A stretch of 64,000 nucleotides of DNA from Paenibacillus sp. FSL R5-0766 (GTDB lineage Bacteria > Bacillota > Bacilli > Paenibacillales > Paenibacillaceae): assembly GCF_037971845.1 (NCBI RefSeq), contig NZ_CP150227.1, positions 6,448,001 through 6,512,000 of the forward strand, written 5' to 3'. Within the stretch, counting starts at the first letter, position 1. Each line of letters opens with the position of its first letter. The position numbers were made by a program, and so were the translations under genes. Under the pieces are notes generated by a model. The model did no database searches. It saw only the letters and a list, made by a program, of their open reading frames with translations, and was not told the origin of the DNA. Below, piece after piece: positions 27,369-36,903 of this stretch.

Positions 27369-28208
27369 ATGGATATTGTTCAAGCATTAATTACATGTAT
27401 GCCTTTCTTTCGAGATACGATTCGTCAGGATGTAACCCTCTCCGTGATTGATCGTGAAAAATTCCTATATTTCTCAGCAGGGGAATCGTTAAAACAACTG
27501 AATTATCAACCCGGCGACCCTCTATTGGATGGAAATCGAAATTTTGCTGATCTCAACGGCGGTACCGTCAAACGATTCGATCACTATCCTAAAGATTTGT
27601 TCGGTGTTCCTTTTGATGTGGCTTTCATTCCCATTAAAAACGAACAAGGTGAAATCATCGCCCTGTTTAACCTGCTCTACAGTATGGATGACCAGGACCA
27701 GTTGCAACAGCTCATGGATGCTACCGAAAATCTGACCAACCAGTTAATTGACAGTGTACAGCATGTAGCTGCACACTCCGAGGAACTCAGTGCCACAACT
27801 GAAGAGATCCGGAATAATTCCAAACAAGCCGTACAGAAATCAGGAAATGTAACCCAAGTCGCCAGCTTCATTCGTGAAATCTCCGAACAAACCAATCTGC
27901 TCGGCTTGAATGCAGCCATTGAAGCTGCTCGTGTAGGGGAAGCAGGTGCAGGTTTTGGCGTTGTTGCCAAAGAAATTCGCAAACTGTCTGTGGATACCAA
28001 AGAAGCGACGGCCCGTATTGAAGATTCTCTTCTCTCAGTTCGGCAATCCATTCAAGGCATGGAGAATGAACTTGGTGAGATCACTGCAAGCTCCCAAGAG
28101 CAGGCTGAACTCGTAAACAATTTCATGAGCACAATTGAGCAACTGAATGAAACCAACAAACAATTGAAGCAATTTGTGCAAAAAATGATTACGTTTGACG
28201 GAAAATAA
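27369..28208 (+). CDS. Soluble methyl-accepting-type chemotaxis protein (YfmS-like)
   Basis: Cytoplasmic chemoreceptor of 279 residues without membrane segment or HAMP domain. Residues 1 to about 110 form a sensor-like domain ([40 protein letters not shown]). A short signalling domain follows with the highly conserved hairpin tip [19 protein letters not shown] and [13 protein letters not shown]. Size and layout match Bacillus subtilis YfmS. ATG 27369 follows GGGAGG. It is monocistronic and ends in a strong terminator (28315). The ligand is unknown. Confidence 0.9.
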   Translation: MDIVQALITCMPFFRDTIRQDVTLSVIDREKFLYFSAGESLKQLNYQPGDPLLDGNRNFADLNGGTVKRFDHYPKDLFGVPFDVAFIPIKNEQGEIIALFNLLYSMDDQDQLQQLMDATENLTNQLIDSVQHVAAHSEELSATTEEIRNNSKQAVQKSGNVTQVASFIREISEQTNLLGLNAAIEAARVGEAGAGFGVVAKEIRKLSVDTKEATARIEDSLLSVRQSIQGMENELGEITASSQEQAELVNNFMSTIEQLNETNKQLKQFVQKMITFDGK

Positions 28209-28314
28209 AAATACGTGCGATGGCAAAGCATTTTGTATAATTCTAGTGTTACCGCTCAGGATAAAAGAGTTGGACAGGAAGAAGCATCCTGATCCAACCA
28301 GTGTATAGACCAAC

Positions 28315-28346
28315 AAAAGCCTCCGAATGCATTCGGAGGCTTTTTC
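28315..28346. terminator. Bidirectional terminator
   Basis: A perfect stem AAAGCCTCCGAATGC/GCATTCGGAGGCTTT with T runs on both strands, between the convergent YfmS-like and GH3 genes. Confidence 0.9.
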
Positions 28347-28360
28347 ATGAGTTATTTGAC

Positions 28361-31183
28361 TTAACGAATCTCAAAGTGACTGATGCGCACGCCTGCGGAC
28401 AGCACAATATATATATCCTGCGTACCTGCTGCACCTGTAAGTTGCGCCTCCACGGTAGACCACTGTTGGGCTTCGCCCTGTGCCAGTTCCACACGTCCTG
28501 CTAGCGTACCCTCCGAAGAGCCGAGTCGCACTTCCAACACAGCGCCTGCTTGTTCCGCGGATACACGAGCTTCAATTGTTGCTGCCCCATTACCTAGATC
28601 GGCATCCTTGAAGGCAATCCATCCTTGCTCTCCAACTACACGGACAGCACTTCCGCCCTCTTTGCTCTCATCCAGATCAACACCCAGGTAAGCATCATAA
28701 TTCTCTGCACGAGTAGCCACAGCCAGATTACGAGCAGGGATTATCTCTCCTTCTACCGTCAGGTCTGCAACCAGCTGAACATCAGAGGATGACTTGGCAA
28801 CCATGATGGAGTAAGTTCCACTTTCCACGACATACCGATCACGAGTTACATCCCAGATTGCCAGTTCCTGAACAGGCAAGGTGAAGCTGACTTTCGCTGT
28901 AGCTCCCGCTTCGACATGAAGACGACGGAATCCTTTTAACGTTTTGAGTGGACGTTTCACCCGCGATTTGCCTGCACGAACGTACAACTGTACAACTTCG
29001 TCACTGGCGATTGTACCGGTATTGGTCACATCTACAGTTACCGTAACGTTGCCCTCTGTACCCACTTGAGCTGGGCTAAGTTCCAAATTGCTGTATTTAA
29101 ACGTTGCATACGTCAGACCATGTCCAAACGGATACAATACATTACCTTCAAAATATTGATATGTCCGACCGGATTGAATGATATCGTAATCCTTGATGTC
29201 GGTCAGTTGATCTGCTGATTGTACCCATGTCATGTTCAAACGGCCTGCAGGCGCATAGTCGCCATAGAGTACGTCTGCTACTGCGTTACCCAGTTCCTGT
29301 CCTGCGTGTGAAGTATACAATACCGCCGGGATGTTCTCCTGAACCCAATTCGATGTGAACGGATAACTACCCACGATGACAACTACCGTGTTCGGGTTCG
29401 CGGCATAGACCGCCTCAACCAGACGTTGCTGGGATTCGGCGAGATCCAGACTTGGACGGTCAATCTCTTCTTTACCATTTACAAGGGGATTATTACCAAC
29501 AAAGACAATCGCCGTTTCCGCAGCCTTAGCCGCTGCTACCGCTTCTTCAAGTCCGTTCACAAACACATCCTGCTTGAACGTCTCTGTGGCACCAAAGGTT
29601 TTCAGTTCTTCGGACACTACGAATGCATCGTTTCCACCATTAGGTGCAGTCACCGTTTTGCCATTCCAAGTGGTCAGACCTACACTTCCGTCCTGTTGTG
29701 GCAACAGGTGGAATACTTCCTTCACGAACCAGCCGTACACTTCATCAGCGGAAGCCGTTACGGTCTCTTCATCTGTGGTCAGATATTTGCCGTTGCTTTC
29801 CGCCTGTAATGTATAACTTCCGAAGCCCCAGTCGGAAACCATGAACGTCTCCGCTTCTCCCGAAGCAATCACAGGTGATTTCTCACCTTCTGCCAGTCCA
29901 ATTTTCTTCCCATTGGCTATGGAAGTTAACGTAATACGATCATTACCATCCTTGAATGATACTTTATCGCTGCCTACTTTGCCACAGATCGCTTCAAGCG
30001 GGGATACGTTATAAGGCATGGTGCCTGCATACCAGTCACGATAGACGGTTCCGCCCAATTGACCAATCACAGCCACTTTACCAGCTTTTGTTTTGTCCAG
30101 CGGGAGCGTTCCTTTGTCGTTTTTGAGCAATACCACTTGTTCTCTTGCGGCTCTGAGCGACAGTTCTTTTGCTTTCTCCGTCATCATGGACTCTTCACCA
30201 ATAGCAGCGTACGGATTGCCCTCTTCCGGATCGAACTCGCCTAGACGGAAACGCACACGGAACGTATTGAACAACGCCTTATCGATGTCATCCATCGTGA
30301 GCGTACCTTGTTCCAATCCTTCACGTAGTGCCTGTTTGGACAGCTCAGCATCATCGGTGATGCTATCAATTCCAGCTTTAACGGACTCTACCGTACCTGG
30401 TGTGTGGGAATCATAGTATTTATGATCATTCATGATGCCCATTACATCGCCTGCATCACTGACAACGAAACCATCCATGCCCCATTCGCCTTTGACAATC
30501 TCGTTCACAAAAGGATGCAACAACGCTGGCGTACCATTAATGGAGTTGTACGCTGTCATCATGGACTGTGCGCCGCCTTCTTTAAATGGCTTCTCGAACG
30601 CTTTCAGATAATATTCACGCATGTTGCGCGGATCAATGCTGGACGAACCGCTTCCGCGATCCACTTCGTTATTATTCGCAAGAAAATGCTTCAAGGTAGC
30701 GACCGCTTTGTAATACTTCGGATGGTCGCCCTGAATTCCTTTGACCAATGCTGTTGTCAGCTCGGCTGTCAGTTCCGGATCTTCACCATACGCCTCTTCA
30801 TTCCGTCCCCAGCGCGGGTCACGTTCCATATCTACTGTAGGTGCCCACAGGGTAAGACCGTTCACTGCCGGATTGCGTTTATAAAATACACGTGCCTCGT
30901 CTCCAAGCACGGAGCCAATCTCCTTCATCAAATCCGCATCCCATGTGCATGCCAGCCCCACCGGTTGTGGGAAAGATGTTGCTTCTCCAAGCCAGGCCAA
31001 GCCGTGGGCAGCTTCTGTTCCGTGTTTGTATGCAGGCACACCCAAACGGTCTACTGCCGGTTGATATTGCAGCATGGATTCAATTTTTTCATCTTCCGTC
31101 AAGCGGGATACAAGGTCCCTCACACGGGTGTCTAACTCTAGTGCTGTATCTTGAAACGGATATTTCGTTTGGTTGGTGGTCAT
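28361..31183 (-). CDS. Glycoside hydrolase family 3 enzyme with inserted beta-trefoil-like domain and C-terminal CBM6-like domain
   Basis: Retaining beta-glycosidase (glucosidase or xylosidase), probably cytoplasmic because no signal peptide is seen. The catalytic barrel covers residues 1 to about 340: WAPTVDMERDPRWGR, the KHF motif near 165, and nucleophile D243 in GFVVSDAGD. The second domain is interrupted at about 410-535 by a segment with ANGKKIGL, SNGKYLTTDEE and TWNGKTVTAPNGGNDAF, resembling a fascin-type beta-trefoil. It resumes with GNNPLVNGKEEIDRP and a fibronectin-III-like domain (about 700-800). Residues about 820-940 resemble CBM6 (AENYDAYLGV...IYIVLS). At 940 residues it is longer than typical GH3. 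ATG follows AAAGGAG; a cre-like site lies 37 bases upstream. Confidence 0.9.
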   Translation of the reverse strand: MTTNQTKYPFQDTALELDTRVRDLVSRLTEDEKIESMLQYQPAVDRLGVPAYKHGTEAAHGLAWLGEATSFPQPVGLACTWDADLMKEIGSVLGDEARVFYKRNPAVNGLTLWAPTVDMERDPRWGRNEEAYGEDPELTAELTTALVKGIQGDHPKYYKAVATLKHFLANNNEVDRGSGSSSIDPRNMREYYLKAFEKPFKEGGAQSMMTAYNSINGTPALLHPFVNEIVKGEWGMDGFVVSDAGDVMGIMNDHKYYDSHTPGTVESVKAGIDSITDDAELSKQALREGLEQGTLTMDDIDKALFNTFRVRFRLGEFDPEEGNPYAAIGEESMMTEKAKELSLRAAREQVVLLKNDKGTLPLDKTKAGKVAVIGQLGGTVYRDWYAGTMPYNVSPLEAICGKVGSDKVSFKDGNDRITLTSIANGKKIGLAEGEKSPVIASGEAETFMVSDWGFGSYTLQAESNGKYLTTDEETVTASADEVYGWFVKEVFHLLPQQDGSVGLTTWNGKTVTAPNGGNDAFVVSEELKTFGATETFKQDVFVNGLEEAVAAAKAAETAIVFVGNNPLVNGKEEIDRPSLDLAESQQRLVEAVYAANPNTVVVIVGSYPFTSNWVQENIPAVLYTSHAGQELGNAVADVLYGDYAPAGRLNMTWVQSADQLTDIKDYDIIQSGRTYQYFEGNVLYPFGHGLTYATFKYSNLELSPAQVGTEGNVTVTVDVTNTGTIASDEVVQLYVRAGKSRVKRPLKTLKGFRRLHVEAGATAKVSFTLPVQELAIWDVTRDRYVVESGTYSIMVAKSSSDVQLVADLTVEGEIIPARNLAVATRAENYDAYLGVDLDESKEGGSAVRVVGEQGWIAFKDADLGNGAATIEARVSAEQAGAVLEVRLGSSEGTLAGRVELAQGEAQQWSTVEAQLTGAAGTQDIYIVLSAGVRISHFEIR

Positions 31184-31552
31184 ATAGAATCTCCTTTGGT
31201 TATCGGTAGTTAATTAAAATGATAGCGAATACATATATCAAGAAAAAACGGGGGTTAATTCGGATGAAATCTTTCTTCCAATAGATAGATTAATCCTTAT
31301 ACAATCAACGTTTACAGGTGTAAAACCTGGTCCCCTTTTCAAAACCTAAAACGATTTCGGTAATCCTATCATATAGCATGTTTAACAAAAAAAACAGAGG
31401 TTCTATGCAGGAAATTGTGAACATCACCTCTGCAAAATCTAAACAACACCGTTTTTTCCTGGCATAGTCTGGCAATCATGAATAAGAGTACAACGATGTG
31501 CGCTGAACAACATCCCATTCGATAGATTGAAGATAATCAAGGAGGAAAAAAA
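31184..31552. other. Divergent regulatory region between the GH3 and FAD-Rieske genes
   Basis: These 369 bases contain no gene. They must hold the promoters of the two divergent genes. A cre-like site is annotated at 31220. A small inverted repeat AGGT-GTAAA-ACCT (31316-31328) is of unknown meaning. Confidence 0.5.
31220..31233. promoter_or_regulatory. Candidate cre (CcpA) site upstream of the GH3 gene
   Basis: TGATAGCGAATACA matches the consensus TGWNANCGNTNWCA at all fixed positions but one. It lies 37 bases upstream of the glycosidase start, so carbon catabolite repression is plausible. Confidence 0.5.
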
Positions 31553-33097
31553 ATGAGCGACAATCAGCAGCCCAAGACGGGTCTGCCCCCGGTCCCCGAA
31601 TCACTGTGGCGTGCTACGCATGAATTCGATAGCTATCCGAAACTGACAGAAGATATTACCGCTGATGTGGCCATTATCGGTGCCGGTATTGCAGGCATTA
31701 CCACCGCTTATCTGCTGGCACAGACGGGTATGCGTGTAGTCGTGCTGGAGGCTGGAAAAGTGTTGGATGGCACGACCGGTCATACCACTGCCAAGGTATC
31801 TGCACAACACGGTGTCATATTTGATGAAATTATGCATCATTTCGGACAAGAACAGGCTCGAATGTACTATGAAGGTAATGCCGATGCCGCGAAGTGGATG
31901 CGCAATCTGGTGAAGGAAAAACAGATTGATTGCCAGTGGGCAGAGGAAGATGCCTACGTCTACATTCAATCAGAGGAAAACATCAAAAAACTGGAGATCG
32001 AGCTGACCGCCTATGGCAAACTCAACATCCCTGGTGAGTGGGTAGACCCACTCCCTATTCCTGTTCCCGCAAGGGCAGGTATTCGCATGCCGGGTCAGGC
32101 ACGATATGATCCGCTGGCCTACCTCCACTACTTGCTCGATTCCGCTGTGAAACAAGGGGTACAGATCTATGAGCATACGACAGTTACAGATGTAGAGGAA
32201 GATGCTTCTCTGCATGTACGAACCTATGGCGATGGCCCATCTGTAACAGCAGAACATGTTGTTGTAGCTTCTCATTTCCCTGTCTATGATCCCGGATTCT
32301 ATTTCACGCGGTTACATGCGGAACGATCCTACGCCGTATTAGTCGAACCGGAGAAACCCTATGCCGGCGGCATGTACATCTCGGACGATACACCGTCCCG
32401 CTCCTTGCGTACCGTCTTACATGACGGTAAGGAACTTATCCTCTTTGGCGGCGAAAATCACAAAACCGGACAAGGCATCTGCACCTTCGGTCATTATGAA
32501 CGACTCGAGCAGTTCGCAGCGGAGACATTTGGCATCCGCAACATCCCTTTTCGCTGGTCAGCCCAGGATCTGATCTCTATCGACAAGGTGCCCTACATCG
32601 GACCGATTACCGGAAGACATGAACGTGTCTATGTGGCGACCGGGTTTGCCAAATGGGGTATGACGACTGGTACAATGGCAGGACACATTCTTGCGGATCG
32701 CATCACTGGACGTGACAACCCTCATGCTGCCATATTCGATCCGGCAAGATTCAAGGCTGATCCTGGCATGAAACACTTTATTGTGGAAAATATGAATGTA
32801 GCCAAGGAATTAATCTCCGGTAAAGTAGGCATTGTGCACAAAAATGTTAGCGATATTGGTGAAGACGAAGGAGCTGTCGTTCGACATAATGGCAAACGGG
32901 CTGGTGCCTACAAAGACACCAGTGGCAAGCTGTTTCTCGTGGATACCACCTGCACCCATCTGGGGTGCGAAGTCGAATGGAACGAGGGCGAGCGTTCGTG
33001 GGATTGCCCATGCCATGGTTCCCGCTTCAATTATGCAGGCCATGTGATTGAGGGCCCTGCTGTGGAAGACCTTAAAGTTCTGGATGCACAAGAATAA
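31553..33097 (+). CDS. FAD-dependent oxidoreductase fused to a Rieske [2Fe-2S] domain
   Basis: 514-residue fusion. Residues 30 to about 390 form a DAO-type FAD oxidoreductase: the dinucleotide motif DVAIIGAGIAGITTAYLL, VVVLEAGKVLDGTTGHT, and the C-terminal FAD loop ATGFAKWGMTTGTMAG. Residues about 425-514 form a Rieske domain with CTHLGC (C467, H469) and CPCHGS (C485, H488) as cluster ligands. Such YhfW-like fusions are common in Bacillales, but their substrate is not established. ATG follows AAGGAGG. It is single-gene with its own terminator. Confidence 0.92.
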   Translation: MSDNQQPKTGLPPVPESLWRATHEFDSYPKLTEDITADVAIIGAGIAGITTAYLLAQTGMRVVVLEAGKVLDGTTGHTTAKVSAQHGVIFDEIMHHFGQEQARMYYEGNADAAKWMRNLVKEKQIDCQWAEEDAYVYIQSEENIKKLEIELTAYGKLNIPGEWVDPLPIPVPARAGIRMPGQARYDPLAYLHYLLDSAVKQGVQIYEHTTVTDVEEDASLHVRTYGDGPSVTAEHVVVASHFPVYDPGFYFTRLHAERSYAVLVEPEKPYAGGMYISDDTPSRSLRTVLHDGKELILFGGENHKTGQGICTFGHYERLEQFAAETFGIRNIPFRWSAQDLISIDKVPYIGPITGRHERVYVATGFAKWGMTTGTMAGHILADRITGRDNPHAAIFDPARFKADPGMKHFIVENMNVAKELISGKVGIVHKNVSDIGEDEGAVVRHNGKRAGAYKDTSGKLFLVDTTCTHLGCEVEWNEGERSWDCPCHGSRFNYAGHVIEGPAVEDLKVLDAQE

Positions 33098-33150
33098 CCG
33101 ACATTTAGCGATTCACCTGTAAACCAAAGAAACCAAAGTTCATCTCACAG

Positions 33151-33197
33151 ACCGGATCGGAATCCGCCTTCAGACGGAAGCAACCGATCCGGTTTTT
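33151..33197 (+). terminator. Terminator of the FAD-Rieske gene
   Basis: ACCGGATCGG (33151-33160) pairs with CCGATCCGGT (33184-33193), with an inner TCCG/CGGA stem and a following T run. Confidence 0.9.
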
Positions 33198-33395
33198 GCG
33201 TATGCTGAATTATATAGCTAAACAGACAGCCTCGGCTAAGTATTCGCATTAAACGAACTTATGATCGATAAATCGTGATACGGAACTATTTTAAAGTCAC
33301 TACCTTGCATTAAACAGTACTGGATGCTATGATGACTTCACCACTACTGAACAATATACACTAGCTATAAATGAAGCTACGAAGGAGGAACCTGT

Positions 33396-33725
33396 GTGAA
33401 TGTGAACATCCAGTTCAAAAAAGGAGTATTGGAGCTGTGCGTCCTGGTATTAATTAACCGCCAGGATCGGTATGGCTACGAACTGGCTCAGGCGGTCTCC
33501 AAACATATCGAAGTTGCTGAAGGTGCACTGTATCCCTTGCTTCGCCGGCTTGTGAATGACGGTTACTGCACCACCTACCTGCAAGAATCAAGCGAAGGAC
33601 CGCCGCGCAAGTATTACCGACTATCCGATACAGGTCGCGATTACATGACGGCACTGACAACAGAATGGAATGAATTTGTGCGCAATGTCGCAAATCTGAT
33701 TGAGGAAGGAATCCCTAATGAATAG
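33396..33725 (+). CDS. PadR-family transcriptional regulator
   Basis: Winged-helix regulator of 109 residues. It begins with KKGVLELCVLVLI and continues with RYGYELAQAVSKHIEVAEGALYPLL and the wing DGYCTTYLQESSEGPPRKYYRLSDTGR. The GTG start at 33396 is seven bases from AAGGAGG. It overlaps the next gene by eight bases and heads the conserved cassette PadR, DUF1700, DUF4097, which it probably autorepresses. Confidence 0.95.
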   Translation: MNVNIQFKKGVLELCVLVLINRQDRYGYELAQAVSKHIEVAEGALYPLLRRLVNDGYCTTYLQESSEGPPRKYYRLSDTGRDYMTALTTEWNEFVRNVANLIEEGIPNE

Positions 33726-34311
33726 ACAACAATTTATGAAAGCCATGGAAGTTCATCTACGGCCGATGGACCCGTTCGAAAGGGCTGAGTTGCTCGCCGA
33801 CTATGATCAACATTTCGAGCTTGGACTACGAGAAGGCCGGCTGGAAGAAGAGATTGCTCGGGAACTGGGACACCCGGAAGAGATCGCCAAGGAAGCACTC
33901 GGTGATCGTTATGACATTCATACGCCGGGTTCAGATGCGTTCTATGCACCGACGTATCGCGAAATGCGGTCACCTAGAAACAGCACCAGAGCCACTCGCA
34001 AATTTTTCACAGCCATCGGCCTGTTATTCCTGAATCTGATTCTTGGCATTCCTCTTGGTCTCATGATGTGGTCGGTATGGCTTGTTATTGCCAGCCTTTC
34101 CTTGCTGGTATTGGCTCCTGTGGCAGCAGTTGTGGACTTTGTATTCCTGGGGCAACTCGATAAACCGGAAATTTTCGTTGCGATTGGCGCTTTCGGTGTC
34201 GGCATTTTGTTTGCTATCACATCGAAGTATGTCTTTAGAGCCTTCAAAATCGTCACTCTTCAATATATTAGATGGAATAAAAACACGATGAAAGGAGATG
34301 TTTCCGCATGA
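33718..34311 (+). CDS. DUF1700 (HAAS) membrane protein
   Basis: 198-residue protein. A soluble N-terminal HAAS-type region (MNRQQFMKAMEVHL...ELLADYDQHFELG...ARELGHPEEIAKE) is followed by about three membrane segments (FTAIGLLFLNLILGIPLGLM, LLVLAPVAAVVDFV, GAFGVGILFAI). The ATG at 33718 overlaps the PadR stop by eight bases, with AGGAAGGA upstream. The family usually accompanies PadR and DUF4097 proteins; its molecular role is unknown, and membrane or envelope-stress signalling is an inference. Confidence 0.9.
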   Translation: MNRQQFMKAMEVHLRPMDPFERAELLADYDQHFELGLREGRLEEEIARELGHPEEIAKEALGDRYDIHTPGSDAFYAPTYREMRSPRNSTRATRKFFTAIGLLFLNLILGIPLGLMMWSVWLVIASLSLLVLAPVAAVVDFVFLGQLDKPEIFVAIGAFGVGILFAITSKYVFRAFKIVTLQYIRWNKNTMKGDVSA

Positions 34312-35207
34312 GTACCAAAAAATGGCTTGCACTCGCCGTGATATGTATCGGAATAGGTTTACTTGGTACATCCATCTATGGCGTTCAGTTCGGGGATGAA
34401 CGGGAGCATTATTCTAAACGATGGGATTTCAAAGCAGATGAATTGCAGAACATTATCATGAATGCTAATTTCAGTGCAGATATTGAATTTGTTGTAAGCC
34501 CGGATTCGAATGGTTATATCGAAGTGGATGGCAAATGGGACTCTGCCGTAGTCAAAAGCTTCGAACAAGCCACTTTATCCAACGGCACATTCCAACTGTC
34601 TCAGACAGAACGTGAACGATTACAATTTTTCACCCTGTATTGGAATGATCAAGACTCCACAATAACTGTGGCCCTGCCCGAAGGACACCAATTAAATGAG
34701 GTTAAGCTGGATTCTTCTTCAAGTGACTGGGATCTGACAGGTTTAAATGCCAATCAGCTTGAGCTGAACACCACCTCAGGTTCCATACGTCTGGAAAACA
34801 TCAAGGCGCCCAATATTGAATTGGTTCTAACTTCGGGTGACATTAACGCTTCCATGATCAATGGAGACATGACCGTGAAACAGACATCCGGAAGCTTCAC
34901 GGCAGATCAGATTGCCGGTCAAGTGAACAGTAAGATTAAATCAGGAGATATTGAGATCACTGAATTAAACGGTGCAGCCGATGTTCAATTCACTTCGGGT
35001 AGCATTCATATTGAACAGTCCCATCCTGCCCCGATTAATGCGTCTGGAACATCAGGAGATATTTTCATTCAAGCTGCACCTGATTTTGACGGAATCTATG
35101 ACGCTAAGGCTACTTCCGGAAGTGTAGATGTACCTGAATCGCCAATGGTGAGCCGGGAAGTGATCAAGGCCCGTACTTCTTCTGGCAGCATCGAGATTAC
35201 CAAATAG
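34308..35207 (+). CDS. DUF4097-family surface beta-repeat protein
   Basis: 299-residue exported protein with an N-terminal membrane anchor (WLALAVICIGIGLLGTSIYG). It continues as a beta-helix-like array of short repeats built around S/T-S-G-D/S: TTSGSIRLENI, LTSGDINASMI, QTSGSFTADQI, IKSGDIEITEL, FTSGSIHIEQ, ATSGSVDVPES. This is the DUF4097 (putative adhesin) pattern. ATG 34308 overlaps the preceding stop as ATGA and follows AAAGGAG. It is last in the PadR operon and probably sits outside the membrane. Confidence 0.93.
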   Translation: MSTKKWLALAVICIGIGLLGTSIYGVQFGDEREHYSKRWDFKADELQNIIMNANFSADIEFVVSPDSNGYIEVDGKWDSAVVKSFEQATLSNGTFQLSQTERERLQFFTLYWNDQDSTITVALPEGHQLNEVKLDSSSSDWDLTGLNANQLELNTTSGSIRLENIKAPNIELVLTSGDINASMINGDMTVKQTSGSFTADQIAGQVNSKIKSGDIEITELNGAADVQFTSGSIHIEQSHPAPINASGTSGDIFIQAAPDFDGIYDAKATSGSVDVPESPMVSREVIKARTSSGSIEITK

Positions 35208-35284
35208 TGATGAAGCAAATTTCCGAACTGTGGGTAATATAGTATAATCAGATGCCAGTCCAATTCTAAGGAGGAATTACCCAC

Positions 35285-36004
35285 ATGGAACTTAAAAATA
35301 AAACAGCGATCATCACAGGTGCTGGTAAAGGTATCGGACGTGCGATTGCTGAGGCACTTGCCAAAGAAGGTGTGCACCTTGGCCTTATTGCACGTACCGC
35401 TTCCGATCTTCAGGCTCTGCAACAGTCACTTAGTCAAGAATACGGTGTAAAAGTAACCAGTGCTGTAGCAGATATCTCGGATCGCACGCAGGCGGAAGCC
35501 GCTGTAGCAGCCATCGAGATGGAACTCGGTGCGGTGGATATCCTTATCAATAATGCGGGGATCGGAAAGTTCGGGACGTTCATGGAGATGGAGCCGGAAG
35601 AGTGGGAGCGCATCCTGCAGGTGAACGTTATGGGTACATATTACGTTACACGCGCTGTCCTTCCGAGCATGATCAAGGAAAGTAGCGGCAGCATTATCAA
35701 TATTGCTTCCACTGCAGGTGAACGCGGATTCGCTACAGGTTCGGCATACTGTGCATCCAAGTTTGCACTACTCGGCATGACCGAATCTCTGATGCAGGAA
35801 GTGCGTAAGTCCAACATTCGTGTGACAGCACTGACTCCAAGCACCGTTAATACGGAGCTTGCGACCAATGCCGGACTGAAAATTGGCGACGAAGATCGCA
35901 TGATGCAAGCGGAAGATGTAGCTGAACTTGCACTCGCAACGCTCAAGCTGTCCGACCGTGTCTTTGTCAAAGCAGCAGGCATCTGGACGACTAATCCGCA
36001 ATAG
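35285..36004 (+). CDS. 3-ketoacyl-ACP reductase-like SDR
   Basis: NAD(P)H-dependent SDR of 239 residues resembling FabG/YpbG-type reductases. It has the glycine motif TGAGKGIGRAIAEAL, INNAGIGKFG, the active-site SGSIINIASTAGERG and YCASKFALLGMTESL. ATG follows AAGGAGG. It is monocistronic with a bidirectional terminator at 36225; a palindromic repeat lies between the stop codon and the terminator. The substrate is unknown; these enzymes are often annotated as fabG without proof. Confidence 0.92.
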   Translation: MELKNKTAIITGAGKGIGRAIAEALAKEGVHLGLIARTASDLQALQQSLSQEYGVKVTSAVADISDRTQAEAAVAAIEMELGAVDILINNAGIGKFGTFMEMEPEEWERILQVNVMGTYYVTRAVLPSMIKESSGSIINIASTAGERGFATGSAYCASKFALLGMTESLMQEVRKSNIRVTALTPSTVNTELATNAGLKIGDEDRMMQAEDVAELALATLKLSDRVFVKAAGIWTTNPQ

Positions 36005-36027
36005 ACAGAGGCTGCTGATCATTCTAC

Positions 36028-36222
36028 GGAATCTCTCGCACCTTATTGTGCTCTTTTGCAGGAAATGAGAAACGTAACGAATCTCTGCGACGTTATTTCG
36101 CCAGAAGTCTGTGGAATGTAGCCAAATTACACACACAGCAGTGAAATAAAGCGTCTGAGATTCGTTACATCTCGAGATCTGCTTAGAATCATCTAATAGG
36201 GCTCGCTCAGTTCGTTAGAAAT
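36028..36222. repeat. Palindromic intergenic repeat, second type
   Basis: The core is an imperfect inverted repeat. GTAACGAATCTCTGCGACG (from 36074) and its partner ending GAGATTCGTTACAT (36157-36170) share most of about 29 positions when one arm is reversed. A degenerate further copy of the arm (GGAATCTCTCGCACCTTATT) starts at 36029. It is not related to the six-copy family further right, and I see no other copy in this window. Confidence 0.65.
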
Positions 36223-36224
36223 AT

Positions 36225-36292
36225 AAAAGGACGTTTCCCATTGTACATGTATGCAGGTTCGCATGTTCATGACTTGGGAGCCGTCCTTTTTG
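36225..36292. terminator. Bidirectional terminator between the SDR and XRE genes
   Basis: AAAAGGACG...CCGTCCTTTT with an inner TTTCCCA/TGGGAG match, A and T runs at both ends, between convergent genes. Confidence 0.85.
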
Positions 36293-36296
36293 TATT

Positions 36297-36836
36297 TTAC
36301 AAATGATCCAGACCCAATTCTTTGGACACCGCAATGAGCACCACCGCAGGCTCCTCACCGATATTGGTCACTTCATGGGGCACGATCGCATTCCAGGTAA
36401 ACGAATCACCCACTTCAAGAATTTCCACATCTTCGCATTGCTCCGCACGAATCTTGCCCTGCAACACCAGATGGCTTTCCTCTCCGGCATGTTTGCTCAC
36501 CCCGGTCGAAGCACCCGGCGGTAACTCCACAATGGACATACGCATTGCACCTTTGGCTGTAAGCTGCTGCACTTTGATCTGTCCGCTTCCGGCTGTCGTC
36601 TCCTTGCGCTCGTTCTTACGTACCACATTCATCCGTTGCTCCGGTGTCAGCAGCAAATAAGGAAGTGGCACTTCCAGATAATCCGCAATACTTTCAAGCG
36701 TAGCAATGGAAGGTGACGTTTTGTTGTTTTCCACGTTGCTGATAAAACCTTTGGACAAACCGGTTCCCTCGCACATCTGCATGATCGTAATCTGTTTCTG
36801 TTTGCGGATCGTACGAATAGCCAAGCCAATATCCAT
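36297..36836 (-). CDS. XRE-family regulator with cupin domain
   Basis: 179-residue repressor-type protein. A helix-turn-helix occupies residues about 5-60 (TIMQMCEGTGLSKGFISNVE, NNKTSPSIATLESIADYL). A C-terminal cupin (about 105-175) has LPPGASTGVSKHAGEESHLVL and GDSFTWNAIVPHEVTNIG. This layout is common in regulators of polyamine, amino-acid or fosfomycin-type genes. ATG 36836 is seven bases from GGGAGGG. The effector and targets are unknown; the neighbouring VOC gene on the same strand is a candidate. Confidence 0.93.
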   Translation of the reverse strand: MDIGLAIRTIRKQKQITIMQMCEGTGLSKGFISNVENNKTSPSIATLESIADYLEVPLPYLLLTPEQRMNVVRKNERKETTAGSGQIKVQQLTAKGAMRMSIVELPPGASTGVSKHAGEESHLVLQGKIRAEQCEDVEILEVGDSFTWNAIVPHEVTNIGEEPAVVLIAVSKELGLDHL

Positions 36837-36903
36837 ATTGCGTCCCTCCCCTTCTATTGATCTATATAAGACACCAGACGTAAGCTTAGCTACTTCAGGT
36901 TAT

